A DNA stretch of 34,873 bases, taken from positions 1 through 34,873 of IMG/VR virus record IMGVR_UViG_3300031774_004146. One strand, written 5' to 3'. Positions within the stretch are counted from its first letter, which is position 1. Each line of letters opens with the position of its first letter. A model generated the notes under the pieces. That model saw only the letters and a list, made by a program, of their open reading frames with translations. It had not been told where the DNA came from and ran no database searches. Below are positions 14,208 through 22,803 of this stretch, piece after piece. This stretch comes from a virus. Both the position numbers and the translations under genes were made by a program.

Positions 14208-15055
14208 GTAATGTAATATATGTGATTAACGACCTACCCAAGGATACTGATTTTGCTAATCCTGGGTATAAAGATGTAGCTTGGGTTCCCCATTGTTTGG
14301 GTTCGCTTGAAAAGTATGCCGAGAAAATCGGATGTGATTTAAAAATCATTTCCATGAATGATTTTCCTGGGTACCAAGAGATACATCAATATGATTTCAC
14401 TCATTACCAAAAAAGCACTTTTGTTAAGATTCTTTTTCTTCATGAGTTCATGAAGACGGATTATGATAAATTCGCGCTGCTTGATCTAGATATGGTTGTT
14501 AGTAAGGACGCTGTTGATATTTTTGAATTTCACAAAGATGATGATTTCATGATGCAATACGGATTCAATGAAGCTGTTGTGGCTAAAAATGAAACCTTCA
14601 TGAAAGATTACCTTAAAGTGATACCTAAAGATGAAGATGTTTATTGGTTAAATGAAAAAACAAACCGTAAAATCCCAAAATATAATCTTAATCTTGGCTG
14701 CTATATTATGAGTAGAAGAATAGTAGAAAAAATGGTATCAGTCTTACCTGACCAATATAACATAGTTCAATTCCTAAAGGATCATAACTTAATAGATAAT
14801 CCAGTCCTTCAAGTTTTCGGCGAGCCCAAAGACTTTATAGATCAAGATATGTATGGTTATGCTTATGCTAAAACCGATGTTACAGATTACCATAAGCCAC
14901 TTCAGTGGGAATGGAATGCTAACTACCAGGCTTGTTTTCAAAAAGGAGATGCCAATAAAAAATTCTACCTTTGTCACCTTTGTGGTGAGGACGGAAAGCA
15001 ATTTTTACTCGACAATTTAGATAACCCAGAAGTGATGGATAAGATCGATGTATAG
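14204..15055 (+). CDS. GT8-like glycosyltransferase
   Basis: A 283-residue GT-A fold enzyme. The YDKFALLDLDMVV strand carries the D-x-D metal site, NLGCYIMSRR fits the GT8 mid-region, DQDMYGYAYA matches the conserved second metal-side block, and FYLCHLCGEDGK is the C-terminal H-x-x-G-x-x-K pattern. GT8 enzymes transfer glucose, galactose, xylose, galacturonate or similar from UDP-sugars with retention. The donor here cannot be chosen. It has no membrane segment, an unusually good ribosome site, and overlaps the next gene, a sulfotransferase, by eight bases. Confidence 0.8.
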   Translation: MSNVIYVINDLPKDTDFANPGYKDVAWVPHCLGSLEKYAEKIGCDLKIISMNDFPGYQEIHQYDFTHYQKSTFVKILFLHEFMKTDYDKFALLDLDMVVSKDAVDIFEFHKDDDFMMQYGFNEAVVAKNETFMKDYLKVIPKDEDVYWLNEKTNRKIPKYNLNLGCYIMSRRIVEKMVSVLPDQYNIVQFLKDHNLIDNPVLQVFGEPKDFIDQDMYGYAYAKTDVTDYHKPLQWEWNANYQACFQKGDANKKFYLCHLCGEDGKQFLLDNLDNPEVMDKIDV

Positions 15056-15734
15056 TCACGAACACAAATTCATTTATGTACATATCCCCAAGTCTGCGGG
15101 AACCTTTATTAAACATTACCTATTATCTAATATAGAGCCTGGATACGAAAGTAATCAAAACCAGCAAGACTATGATAACAAATACAGGACAACTTGCGAA
15201 AGGGCTCTTTCTGGCATAGTAAAAGATGTACCAGAATATAAAGATTACTTTAAGTTTACTATAGTAAGGAATCCATTTGACCGAGTCGTATCAATGTATA
15301 CATATTTAGGCGGTTGGAAATTTGATTATTTTGTCGAAAACAACATTGACTCCCCAATGATGCCTTATGTTCAAAAGTTTCATGATTATTATATCAGAGA
15401 TGACTTTGAGGGGTTTATAGATTATGCTTATAACCAAGGTAATATCAAAAAATTTCATGCAGGTTATTACGATCCTTACGTCGACCGGATTAAGATTGGT
15501 CAAACCATTAGCCTGGATCAATTTTACAAGATTGAAGACATGAAAACTTGCCTGCAAGACTTGTCAAAGCATTTTGGCTTTCCGAAAGATACTGGATTTA
15601 ATGATTGGCGGCAAAACAGCAGTAGTCAATACAAGAAGAAAAAAAGCTACAAAGACTACTATACAGCAGATACTAGAGATATAGTATCTAGTCATTTCGT
15701 AGAAGATTTAAATTATTTTAATTATGGATTCTAA
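15048..15734 (+). CDS. Sulfotransferase, HNK-1/type-2 carbohydrate sulfotransferase-like
   Basis: Transfers sulfate from PAPS to a sugar. The 5'-phosphosulfate loop is HIPKSAGTF (12-20) and the 3'-phosphate site is VRNPFDRVVSMY with R74 and S82, both in the standard places for the Sulfotransfer_2 family. It ends in DLNYFNYGF, the D-I/L-x-x-F-x-Y-x-F tail shared with the four sister genes at 20123, 26621, 30944 and 34182. Soluble, 228 residues. No PAPS-making gene is in the window, so host PAPS or a gene elsewhere is needed. The acceptor is presumably the glycan made by the flanking transferases. Confidence 0.85.
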   Translation: MYSHEHKFIYVHIPKSAGTFIKHYLLSNIEPGYESNQNQQDYDNKYRTTCERALSGIVKDVPEYKDYFKFTIVRNPFDRVVSMYTYLGGWKFDYFVENNIDSPMMPYVQKFHDYYIRDDFEGFIDYAYNQGNIKKFHAGYYDPYVDRIKIGQTISLDQFYKIEDMKTCLQDLSKHFGFPKDTGFNDWRQNSSSQYKKKKSYKDYYTADTRDIVSSHFVEDLNYFNYGF

Positions 15735-16524
15735 ATTTATTATATTCGGGCAAGAAAGGGCTGGTACAACTAGCTTAATTTCCGCCCTTAACAAGAACGA
15801 CAGAATTGTTCACGAGCCTCTTTCTTGCTTAACAGGAGACCTTGAGCACAATTCAAGGTATGCCAATATAATAGAGAGCCATAACATGGACCCCAATAAT
15901 TTAGCAGACTCTAAAAACATTCCTTATTTTAATAAATTCAATAATATTTCTGAAGACCGTGATTTACTCTGGCCTTTCCTCGACTCCCTGTTTGAAGAAT
16001 TTGACGGGGTCAAGCACGTATGGTGCACTGTGTCTGAGCCAGGCAATGAACACTTCTTAGAATATTGCGTCGCTCACGGTATTAAAATTATTTTTCAATA
16101 TAGAGAAAGTGCTTTTTATCCCGCTATTTCCTGGCAGCTTGCAAATCAAGTTCAAGTTTGGCAGTTGGGTGAAGAAAAAGAGCACAAGTCGAAAGTCGAC
16201 TCGTTTGACTACCAAGAGCTTGAAGAGCCCCCCATCAAGCGTCGTACCGCTTGGTATAAAAAATATATACCTCACTACCATTCATTGTTACCTCCTAACT
16301 CATATATATCTAAATACGAAGATCTTTACGGCTTAGAAACTTACGATGAAAGGCTAGCAAAATTTAATGAATTAATTAATTATCTTGGCATAGAAGTAGA
16401 TTATGGTAATGTCGAAAATTTCTTAGGAACAGACAGAAGAGTATTTGGCAAAAAAGCATACGATAAAATTTCTAATTACCAAGAAATGTTTGATAAGTAT
16501 GGCGACGAAAAAGTGCTTTTATGA
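15724..16524 (+). CDS. Sulfotransferase-like P-loop protein
   Basis: A 266-residue protein of a different subgroup from its upstream neighbour. The nucleotide loop is FIIFGQERAGTTSLISAL at the extreme N-terminus. A second site, IFQYRESAFYPAISWQLA with R127 and S136, stands where sulfotransferases bind the 3'-phosphate of PAPS, although the usual R-N/D-P is altered to R-E-S. The distal KRRTAWYKKYIPHYH segment is common in Stf0/Sulfotransfer_1-like proteins. Substrate unknown. It overlaps the flanking genes by 11 and 4 bases. A role other than PAPS-dependent sulfation is possible because of the altered motif. Confidence 0.7.
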   Translation: MDSKFIIFGQERAGTTSLISALNKNDRIVHEPLSCLTGDLEHNSRYANIIESHNMDPNNLADSKNIPYFNKFNNISEDRDLLWPFLDSLFEEFDGVKHVWCTVSEPGNEHFLEYCVAHGIKIIFQYRESAFYPAISWQLANQVQVWQLGEEKEHKSKVDSFDYQELEEPPIKRRTAWYKKYIPHYHSLLPPNSYISKYEDLYGLETYDERLAKFNELINYLGIEVDYGNVENFLGTDRRVFGKKAYDKISNYQEMFDKYGDEKVLL

Positions 16525-17336
16525 AGATTGCATTTTTATTTCTCATTTATGATGAAATAGCTCACGAAGAATTATGGGTTAAGTTCTTTGAGGGGATCGA
16601 CCCATCTTTATATAATATATATATCCATTACAAAACTAATAAAAAACTAAAGCACCTTGAACAATATAAGCTTAAATCTACATCGGAAACAAAATTTGGC
16701 GACATAAGTTTGATTCATGCAAACAACCTAATGCTTCAAGAGGCCTTAAAGGATAAAGATAATAAAAAGTTCATAAATGTAAGTCAATCTTGCATACCTT
16801 TAAAAAACTTTAAATATGTATATGAATTCTTAACTCGAGATGATAATGCTCATTTCTTTAGGGCCGCTAAAAGACACAAGTGCTTTCCGAGATGCAATGA
16901 CCTATTAGAGTATATACCTAGGCATAAGATAGACAAATCCAACCAATGGTTTATATTAAATAGAACTATAGCAGAAAGAGCATCTGCTCCAAATTCTTTT
17001 TATTTAAATCATTTATATAAAGATATCTTCGCACCCGAAGAGCATTACTATATCACATTAGTCAATGAACTAGGACTGCAAGATTATACTCATTATACAG
17101 AAACCCACATGGACCAGGCTACTACTTTCGTAAACTGGAATACACCTGGATTAAAATATAAATATAAGTCGTCGGAACCCACAAAAGAGCACCCAAAAGA
17201 ATACACTGAAATAAAAGAGGAAGAGCTATTACATCTATTAAACTCACCATGCTTATTTGGAAGAAAATTTAGCAAGGATTGCTTTATAATAGATAAAGAA
17301 GAATTTCTGGACGATTACCTAATAGATAAAATATAA
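16521..17336 (+). CDS. GT14-like (core-2/I-branching, DUF266-type) glycosyltransferase
   Basis: The order of motifs matches GT14: KIAFLFLIYDE at the N-terminus, FINVSQSCIPLKNFKYVY (the S-x-S-C-I-P-L block), NQWFILNRTIAERA, APEEHYYITL (the D/E-E-H-Y motif), and a later FVNWN. GT14 includes the eukaryotic I-branching GlcNAc transferases, peptide O-xylosyltransferases, and plant DUF266 proteins. All are inverting and need no D-x-D. The donor could be UDP-GlcNAc, UDP-xylose or UDP-glucuronate. It has 271 residues and no membrane anchor, unlike the eukaryotic Golgi forms. Its ATG overlaps the previous stop by four bases, and its TAA shares one base with the next ATG. Confidence 0.75.
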   Translation: MKIAFLFLIYDEIAHEELWVKFFEGIDPSLYNIYIHYKTNKKLKHLEQYKLKSTSETKFGDISLIHANNLMLQEALKDKDNKKFINVSQSCIPLKNFKYVYEFLTRDDNAHFFRAAKRHKCFPRCNDLLEYIPRHKIDKSNQWFILNRTIAERASAPNSFYLNHLYKDIFAPEEHYYITLVNELGLQDYTHYTETHMDQATTFVNWNTPGLKYKYKSSEPTKEHPKEYTEIKEEELLHLLNSPCLFGRKFSKDCFIIDKEEFLDDYLIDKI

Positions 17337-18223
17337 TGAACAACTACTATTATTTTTCTCGTGATACTGGTTGGGGTGACACCTTGTGGCATCTTACTAA
17401 TGCATTAATGTATTGCGAGCAGAATAAAAAAGATATACTTATTGACATGCGTGGGCACTGGGCTAGCAAAGGCGATCAGAATTTATTTGGGGAATATTTT
17501 CAAAGCATAGATACAGATATCGAAGTTATTTTAAATAAAGAATGTATAGATCAATACCGAAAAGAAGCAGAACCTCATTCAGATTCAAGGCTAGTTATTA
17601 AAAATCCACTCAAATCAAAAGAGGAGTCGAAGAAATTTTATGACACATTTAATCGGATTAATGTGCATGGAGCTATTGCCGCCGAAATTAATGAAGTTCG
17701 CGAGAAATACTTTACCGGAAATTATGTAGTTGGAGTTCATGCCAGAACATCTAACGGGGAGGCTTTGCCGCCAAAAACCGGAAACTCAAATCGCTTTCAG
17801 GGAGAAAGAAACGCAATAGAAACTATCTTTAATATATTTAAAGAGAAGATGGATCATATTCTATTTGGCTCTCCTAGGGCATTCTTAAAGGCTTGCAATA
17901 ACTATAAGTTTTTTCTTGCAACCGACTCAAGGCAATTTGCTGATTTATTTGAAAAAGAATATGGAAACACTATTATAACAGAGAGGTACTTCGCGCCCCC
18001 AGGTTGTGGCACTGGACACGAAAAAGGCGAAAAATCTACAGACATAGAATTAAAGATGGAAGAAGCATACGGCAGAACAAAGATAGCTAAAGAAGCATTA
18101 GTGGACTTCTACCTATTACAGCACACAAACTTCCTATTTAAAAACTTTAGCAGGTTTAATGAGTTTTGTTTATACAAAGGTATACCAAATTTTCATATTA
18201 ATTTTCAGGAGAAGTGCTATTAA
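17336..18223 (+). CDS. NodZ/FUT8-like fucosyltransferase (GT23-type)
   Basis: A 295-residue GT-B type protein. It opens FSRDTGWGDTLWHL, like the sugar-chain start of fucosyltransferases, and carries VVGVHARTSNGE (131-142), which closely follows the GVH-x-R-x-x-N-G-E nucleotide-binding block of rhizobial NodZ. Farther on it has FFLATDSRQFADLFE and a RYFAPPGCGTGHEKGE segment in the positions of the NodZ C-terminal motifs. NodZ and FUT8 transfer L-fucose from GDP-fucose to the 6-position of GlcNAc. GDP-fucose is expected from gmd/fcl at 2156-4134. The link is inferred, but the pairing is strong evidence that the fucose is used here. Confidence 0.75.
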   Translation: MNNYYYFSRDTGWGDTLWHLTNALMYCEQNKKDILIDMRGHWASKGDQNLFGEYFQSIDTDIEVILNKECIDQYRKEAEPHSDSRLVIKNPLKSKEESKKFYDTFNRINVHGAIAAEINEVREKYFTGNYVVGVHARTSNGEALPPKTGNSNRFQGERNAIETIFNIFKEKMDHILFGSPRAFLKACNNYKFFLATDSRQFADLFEKEYGNTIITERYFAPPGCGTGHEKGEKSTDIELKMEEAYGRTKIAKEALVDFYLLQHTNFLFKNFSRFNEFCLYKGIPNFHINFQEKCY

Positions 18224-19141
18224 ATGAAAAAGCTCGGAAGTCCAGAAATTTTTGATAACAACTCAGAGTGCCCCGAAACTTCTTGGGGGAAGAAGTTTAG
18301 AAATACTAGGTTAGTTTTCAGAAAACAAGATGGCAAATTAGAGTTTCATACATATGGCGGAGACCACAGGCCACATGCTTTTATTTCTCAAATTAAAAGG
18401 GCCGACAAAGATGCTATGTTTAACGACTTTGACTATGTAAGATTGTACACAACAGACAACAACCCCGGCTACAACATGGTTGAATGTAGCACGGAACCTG
18501 TTTTTTCTCAATGTTACATCGATAAAGAAGTTGAGTGCTATCCAGACACCTTCAAACAGGAACAATATCATAAAGATTTAGTTTGTTGCCCCGACTTTAA
18601 TTTCTCTAATTGGTTAAATTTTAATCATGCTAAAATGTATGACGATCTTTTAGATTTAAAACTTCAAGATGATGTAATGCCTAAAATTTGCTGGAGAGGT
18701 GCGGCGAGAATGGAAAGCAGGAGGAATCTTTGTAAATTAACCCAAAAATACCCAGACTATATTGATGCTTATCACGTTGGAGGCGAAAACCAACAACATA
18801 GAATGAGCCTTTTTGATACCTTTAAAAATTATAAGTATGTAATAGACACTCAAGCTTTTGGTTTCAGTGGAAGATTGAAGTATCTACTGCTTAGCGGGAG
18901 GTTGCTGTTTCTACAATGCCATTATCATAAATGTTTTTTTGAAAAGAGCCTTGATCCGTGGGTTCACTATATTCCAGTAGCTTATGACTTTTCTGATATT
19001 ATTGAAAAAATTAAATGGGCTAAATCAAACGAAGAAGAGTGCAAGCAAATTATAGATAATACCCTTAAGTTCGCTCGCTTAACTTTTTCGGTACCAAACA
19101 TAAATCAAATCTGGAAAAAACTTTTAAATAATGAAAGTTAA
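18224..19141 (+). CDS. GT90-family (CAP10/POGLUT-like) glycosyltransferase, copy 1
   Basis: The central CWRGAARMESRRNL and the later KYVIDTQAFGFSGRLKYLLL, then FFEKSLDPWVHYIPV and DFSDIIEKIKWA, are the run of motifs that defines the CAP10/GT90 family. Eukaryotic members are protein O-glucosyl- or O-xylosyltransferases and capsule xylosyltransferases. 305 residues, soluble, without the ER signal of eukaryotic forms. It starts directly after the previous stop and overlaps the mutase gene by 11 bases. A second, diverged copy lies at 25020. The donor is likely UDP-glucose or UDP-xylose but cannot be fixed. Confidence 0.88.
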   Translation: MKKLGSPEIFDNNSECPETSWGKKFRNTRLVFRKQDGKLEFHTYGGDHRPHAFISQIKRADKDAMFNDFDYVRLYTTDNNPGYNMVECSTEPVFSQCYIDKEVECYPDTFKQEQYHKDLVCCPDFNFSNWLNFNHAKMYDDLLDLKLQDDVMPKICWRGAARMESRRNLCKLTQKYPDYIDAYHVGGENQQHRMSLFDTFKNYKYVIDTQAFGFSGRLKYLLLSGRLLFLQCHYHKCFFEKSLDPWVHYIPVAYDFSDIIEKIKWAKSNEEECKQIIDNTLKFARLTFSVPNINQIWKKLLNNES

Positions 19142-20126
19142 TGTTATAGGGTGCGGTCTCTCAGGTGTTACTGCGGCGATTTTATTGAAAGAGCAAGGGC
19201 ATGATGTAGAAATATTTGAAACCAGAAATCATATAGCAGGTAATTGCTATGATGAGAAACAAGACGGCGTCACTGTTCACAAGTATGGGTCTCATATATT
19301 TCACACAAACGATAGAGATGTTTGGGGGTTTTTAAATAGGTATACTAAATTTAATGATTATAAGCATAAGGTAAGAGCGAATACCAAAGAAGGTTTACTC
19401 TCAATACCTTTTAGTAAAAAAACAGAAGAGCAACTAGGCAGGGATTTGACTCCAGAAGAAATTAAAGACTTGCTATTTGTAGACTACTCAGAGAGACACT
19501 GGGGAATACCTTGGGCAGATTTACCCAGAAGCATAAGCCGCAGAGTTCCAAACAAAAGAGATAACTATGATGACCGCTACTTTACAGACAAATACCAAGG
19601 AATACCTGAAAATGGGTATACTGAAATGTTTAAGTCAATGCTCGACGGCATAAAAGTAAACCTTGGCGTCGATAAAGAACATTATAAAAATGTGAAGGGA
19701 GATATGATGGTTTGGACAGGAACTATATCTCAATATTTCAATGACTCATTTGGCCACTTGCCCTATAGATCGCTTAGATTTGAGCATACAAAAACCAAAA
19801 GAGACGAGTCAAAGTTTTCATATGAATTAGGTGCAGTCATAAATGAGTGCAACAGACAGCCTTTTAATAGAACAATGGATAGTGCTGCCTATTTAAATGA
19901 AAAGCCTAAGCACACTATACTAACTAAAGATTACCCAGAAGAGTACAGAGAAGGCCAGAATGAACCCATTTATCCAAAGCCTTTCAACGGAGGCACCGAA
20001 ACATATACTAAATATAAAAAGGCTGCGAATTCAGAAAATAATGTAATATTTCTTGGGAGGCTTGCAACATATAAATACTTAGATATGTGGATGGCAGTAA
20101 AACAAGTAATGGAAAAATTAAAATGA
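19131..20126 (+). CDS. glf: UDP-galactopyranose mutase
   Basis: Interconverts UDP-galactopyranose and UDP-galactofuranose with reduced FAD. The FAD loop is VIGCGLSGVTAAILL at the start, followed by GSHIFHTND and GRLATYKYLDMWMAV near the C-terminus; all are diagnostic for Glf. Length is 331 residues, a little short of bacterial Glf (about 365-390). It needs UDP-galactose, which the 4-epimerase at 4144 could make, and implies that one of the nearby transferases uses galactofuranose. The ATG at 19131 overlaps the GT90 gene, and the stop overlaps the next sulfotransferase start as ATGA. Confidence 0.93.
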   Translation: MKVNVIGCGLSGVTAAILLKEQGHDVEIFETRNHIAGNCYDEKQDGVTVHKYGSHIFHTNDRDVWGFLNRYTKFNDYKHKVRANTKEGLLSIPFSKKTEEQLGRDLTPEEIKDLLFVDYSERHWGIPWADLPRSISRRVPNKRDNYDDRYFTDKYQGIPENGYTEMFKSMLDGIKVNLGVDKEHYKNVKGDMMVWTGTISQYFNDSFGHLPYRSLRFEHTKTKRDESKFSYELGAVINECNRQPFNRTMDSAAYLNEKPKHTILTKDYPEEYREGQNEPIYPKPFNGGTETYTKYKKAANSENNVIFLGRLATYKYLDMWMAVKQVMEKLK

Positions 20127-20761
20127 TCAGTCATAAACATAAGTGTGTATTCATTCATATCCCTAAAGCCGCCGGAACTTCTGTGGAAAAATTTTTAAGG
20201 CAGGTCGACCCAGAAATACCATCTAAGGTTTTAAGAAAGAGGGGCTTTAGTAAATTCTTTAACGACCATTTAGATTATTATGTATTCTCTTTTGTTCGCG
20301 ATCCATATGATCGTTTTGTCTCTGCATGGAAATGGGGCGAGTTACAGTATCGAGTACATCCAGATATAGAATTTTATCAAAAAAAGAGGTCTGTATCTTT
20401 TGAAGAGTATGTCCAATTAACGGTGGATGATGAGTACAGAATGTTCAACAAAGATCTTTGGAGTGAGTATGATAGTTATCACACTCTACCTCAGTTTGAG
20501 TTTTTCCCCGATCTAAATGGCGGTCACTATTTTACAGATAAAATTAATTCTGACTTCACTTGTGATTTTATTGGTAGATTCGAAAACTTGCACGAAGATT
20601 TCAATAAAGTCTGCAGCAACATAGGCATCAAGGAATTAAATCTTCCACACGCATACAATTCAAAAAACTTCAAGGAAGAATTTGAATGGAGTGACTTGTC
20701 AAGAGGCAAAATATACAACTACTATAAAAAAGATTTTGAATTATTTGGCTATGAAGTATAA
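20123..20761 (+). CDS. Sulfotransferase, HNK-1/type-2-like (paralogue 2)
   Basis: The start MISHKHKCVF leads directly into HIPKAAGTS (12-20), the PAPS 5' loop; VRDPYDRFVS with R59 and S67 is the 3' site. I take the ATG at 20123, which overlaps the Glf stop as ATGA; an upstream in-frame ATG at 20087 lies inside glf and would add 12 unrelated residues. The C-terminus, DFELFGYEV, follows the shared tail. 212 residues. It lies between UDP-galactofuranose production and a GT25 enzyme, so a galactose-containing acceptor is plausible but unproven. Confidence 0.85.
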   Translation: MISHKHKCVFIHIPKAAGTSVEKFLRQVDPEIPSKVLRKRGFSKFFNDHLDYYVFSFVRDPYDRFVSAWKWGELQYRVHPDIEFYQKKRSVSFEEYVQLTVDDEYRMFNKDLWSEYDSYHTLPQFEFFPDLNGGHYFTDKINSDFTCDFIGRFENLHEDFNKVCSNIGIKELNLPHAYNSKNFKEEFEWSDLSRGKIYNYYKKDFELFGYEV

Positions 20762-21371
20762 GGCCTACATCTTATCCTTATTAACCGAAGAGCGCGAGGT
20801 ATATGTAAAAAAAGCAATTAATTCATTTCCCTTTATCGAAATTTTTAACTCTGTAAATGGTTACAATAAACAAGAAACAATAAAAGAGTTCTTAGATTTA
20901 AATGTCGATTTTTATAAGTTAAAAGTAGGTCCAAAAAATGACTTCAATAACTACGGAACTCTTGCTTGTTGGATTACCAAGGTTAAATTTTTACAATTTC
21001 AAGTATCGAACCAAATACCTTATGCTCTCTTTATAGAAGATGATGTCAATCTTTTACCGGGTTTTTTTGAAGAGCTTGATGAAAAAATGAGCGGTAAATG
21101 GAAAAGCCTAGATAATGATGTTAATATTATTAGGCTCTTTACATGGGGAGAGGCTTACATTACATCAATTTCTAGCGCGAAAAGATTACTTGATATCCTA
21201 AAAAACACTGGAGTTATTGATAATATTGATAATCAACTCAGGGAAAAATCTGGCCCAGAATTGAAATTAAACTTTAATAATTTTTACAGAAAATGGGTAA
21301 GAACAAATGAAGGCGACATATTAAAGACCCAGTCTCTTGATAAATATTTTTTTGATTCAATTAAAAAATGA
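20751..21371 (+). CDS. GT25-like glycosyltransferase (LPS/collagen-type), copy 1
   Basis: Opens MKYKAYILSLLTEERE, the GT25 pattern of an h-x-h-x-S/N-L strand followed by a charged helix. It keeps the TLACWITKVKFLQF helix and the YALFIEDDVNLLPGFF metal-binding strand (E-D-D). GT25 includes LOS galactosyltransferases and eukaryotic collagen galactosyltransferases. Length is 206 residues from the ATG at 20751; a longer frame from 20682 would lie inside the sulfotransferase gene and is rejected. It overlaps both neighbours. Another GT25-like gene is at 33418. Confidence 0.8.
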   Translation: MKYKAYILSLLTEEREVYVKKAINSFPFIEIFNSVNGYNKQETIKEFLDLNVDFYKLKVGPKNDFNNYGTLACWITKVKFLQFQVSNQIPYALFIEDDVNLLPGFFEELDEKMSGKWKSLDNDVNIIRLFTWGEAYITSISSAKRLLDILKNTGVIDNIDNQLREKSGPELKLNFNNFYRKWVRTNEGDILKTQSLDKYFFDSIKK

Positions 21372-22060
21372 TCACTAGACTTATACATCAAACATTCCCC
21401 AGTAAGGAGTTACCATTTGATTTGATGGAGTTAGTTGATCGCTTAAAATTCAACAACCCAGAATATAAGCACAAACTTTACAGCGATTATGATATAGAAA
21501 ATTTTATATCTTTACATTACGGAGAAGAAGTAAACCGTGCTTATTACAAAATTAATCCAGAATACGGCCCAGCAAGATCTGATTTTTTTAGATATCTTGT
21601 CCTTTATAAATTTGGAGGAATCTATATAGATATTAAGACTGGTTTCAAAAGACCCCTTAGGGAAATCATCTCCGATGATGATGAATATTTGATTTCGTCT
21701 TGGCCTGATGCATATTGGGAGCCAAGACTCAAGACAGGCTATGGTGAATATCAAAATTTATTCATTGGATGCGCACCAAATCATCCTTTTTTATTAGCTG
21801 TAATCAATCAATGTATAAAAAATATAAATACCGCAAATCCTCAAGCTGCTGGCAAATTTGATGTTACAAAAATTACCGGGCCATTAATGTATACTTCCGT
21901 TATACATCCCATGATAAAAAGCGGTAACTATAAATTCACCTTTAAACCTAAAAATTATAATGGAGACCTTAAGCCTTCTTTGTTGAAAAATTTAAGTTCT
22001 CATAAGAAATATTATAAAACTCATTATAGTGAACTAAAATCACCAATTATTTTGCAATGA
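21368..22060 (+). CDS. GT32-like glycosyltransferase (DXD sugar-binding, OCH1-type)
   Basis: The signature is RLIHQTFPSKELP at the N-terminus, then the PARSDFFRYLVLYKFGGIYID helix-strand, in which R-x-D-x-x-R-Y-x-x-L-x-x-x-G-G-x-Y-x-D is the classic GT32 sugar-binding motif, and FIGCAPNHPF downstream. GT32 enzymes transfer mannose, galactose or GalNAc with retention. 230 residues, soluble, lacking the membrane anchor of yeast relatives. It overlaps the genes on each side by four bases (ATGA). The donor is not predictable. Confidence 0.9.
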   Translation: MITRLIHQTFPSKELPFDLMELVDRLKFNNPEYKHKLYSDYDIENFISLHYGEEVNRAYYKINPEYGPARSDFFRYLVLYKFGGIYIDIKTGFKRPLREIISDDDEYLISSWPDAYWEPRLKTGYGEYQNLFIGCAPNHPFLLAVINQCIKNINTANPQAAGKFDVTKITGPLMYTSVIHPMIKSGNYKFTFKPKNYNGDLKPSLLKNLSSHKKYYKTHYSELKSPIILQ

Positions 22061-22803
22061 ATCTTAAAATTATATCATTTTGTAATTATCCATATAGAGA
22101 AATAGCTCTTAACTGGGTTAAGCACTTAGAAGAATTATCCATAGACAATTATGAAGTTTTATGCCTTGATGCTAAATCGGATCAATATTTAAAATCCCAC
22201 GGCTGTCACTCCAGAGTACTAGAAGAATTCAACGATGACTGGATTTCTGGCTGCAAACATACCATGCGTAGAACCTTTATATTTAAAAAGTATCTCGAGG
22301 AAGGGTATGATATTATTCACTCAGATACTGATGCACTTTGGCTGAAGAATCCAATCCCAGAGTTAATAGAAGCAAACAATCAAGACGTTATTTTTTCTAC
22401 TGTTCGCCATAGCTATGCCTTCCCCCCTGAAGTTCGTGAGGCATTTGGCTTTACATGCTGTATGGGATGGATATTCTTTCGCAGCAACCACAAAACCATA
22501 AATTATTTAGATAAATTCCTAAATACTCGAGAGATCAAAGGATCTGATCAAAAGAACTTCAATCAATTCTTATTAAAAAACAACCCCATTTGCCAAACTC
22601 ATGATCTTGGCGATGAATTAATTTTAGATAATACAGCCGATCAAGATTATAATTATAATGAGTTATCTTTACTAGCTTTAAGTAAACCGCTAATCAAAAG
22701 AGGTCCGGCTGAAGATTCTACCTATGTTTGGCATCCAAACACAAAAAAAGAAGCTGAGCATAAAAAACAATCATTTATCGATAGAAGAGCATGGAAAATT
22801 TAA
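22057..22803 (+). CDS. GT77-like nucleotide-diphospho-sugar transferase
   Basis: The central YDIIHSDTDALWLKNPIPEL is the D-x-D-x-x-W-x-x-x-P core of the GT77 (Nucleotid_trans) family, and FTCCMGWIFFRSN plus KGSDQKNFNQFL match the following acceptor-side blocks. Plant members are xylosyl- and arabinosyltransferases of cell-wall rhamnogalacturonan II and extensin; protist members modify a cytoplasmic protein. 248 residues, no membrane segment. The C-terminal 13 bases overlap the degenerate FkbM-like gene. A pentose or galactose donor is likely for the family but not shown here. Confidence 0.82.
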   Translation: MNLKIISFCNYPYREIALNWVKHLEELSIDNYEVLCLDAKSDQYLKSHGCHSRVLEEFNDDWISGCKHTMRRTFIFKKYLEEGYDIIHSDTDALWLKNPIPELIEANNQDVIFSTVRHSYAFPPEVREAFGFTCCMGWIFFRSNHKTINYLDKFLNTREIKGSDQKNFNQFLLKNNPICQTHDLGDELILDNTADQDYNYNELSLLALSKPLIKRGPAEDSTYVWHPNTKKEAEHKKQSFIDRRAWKI

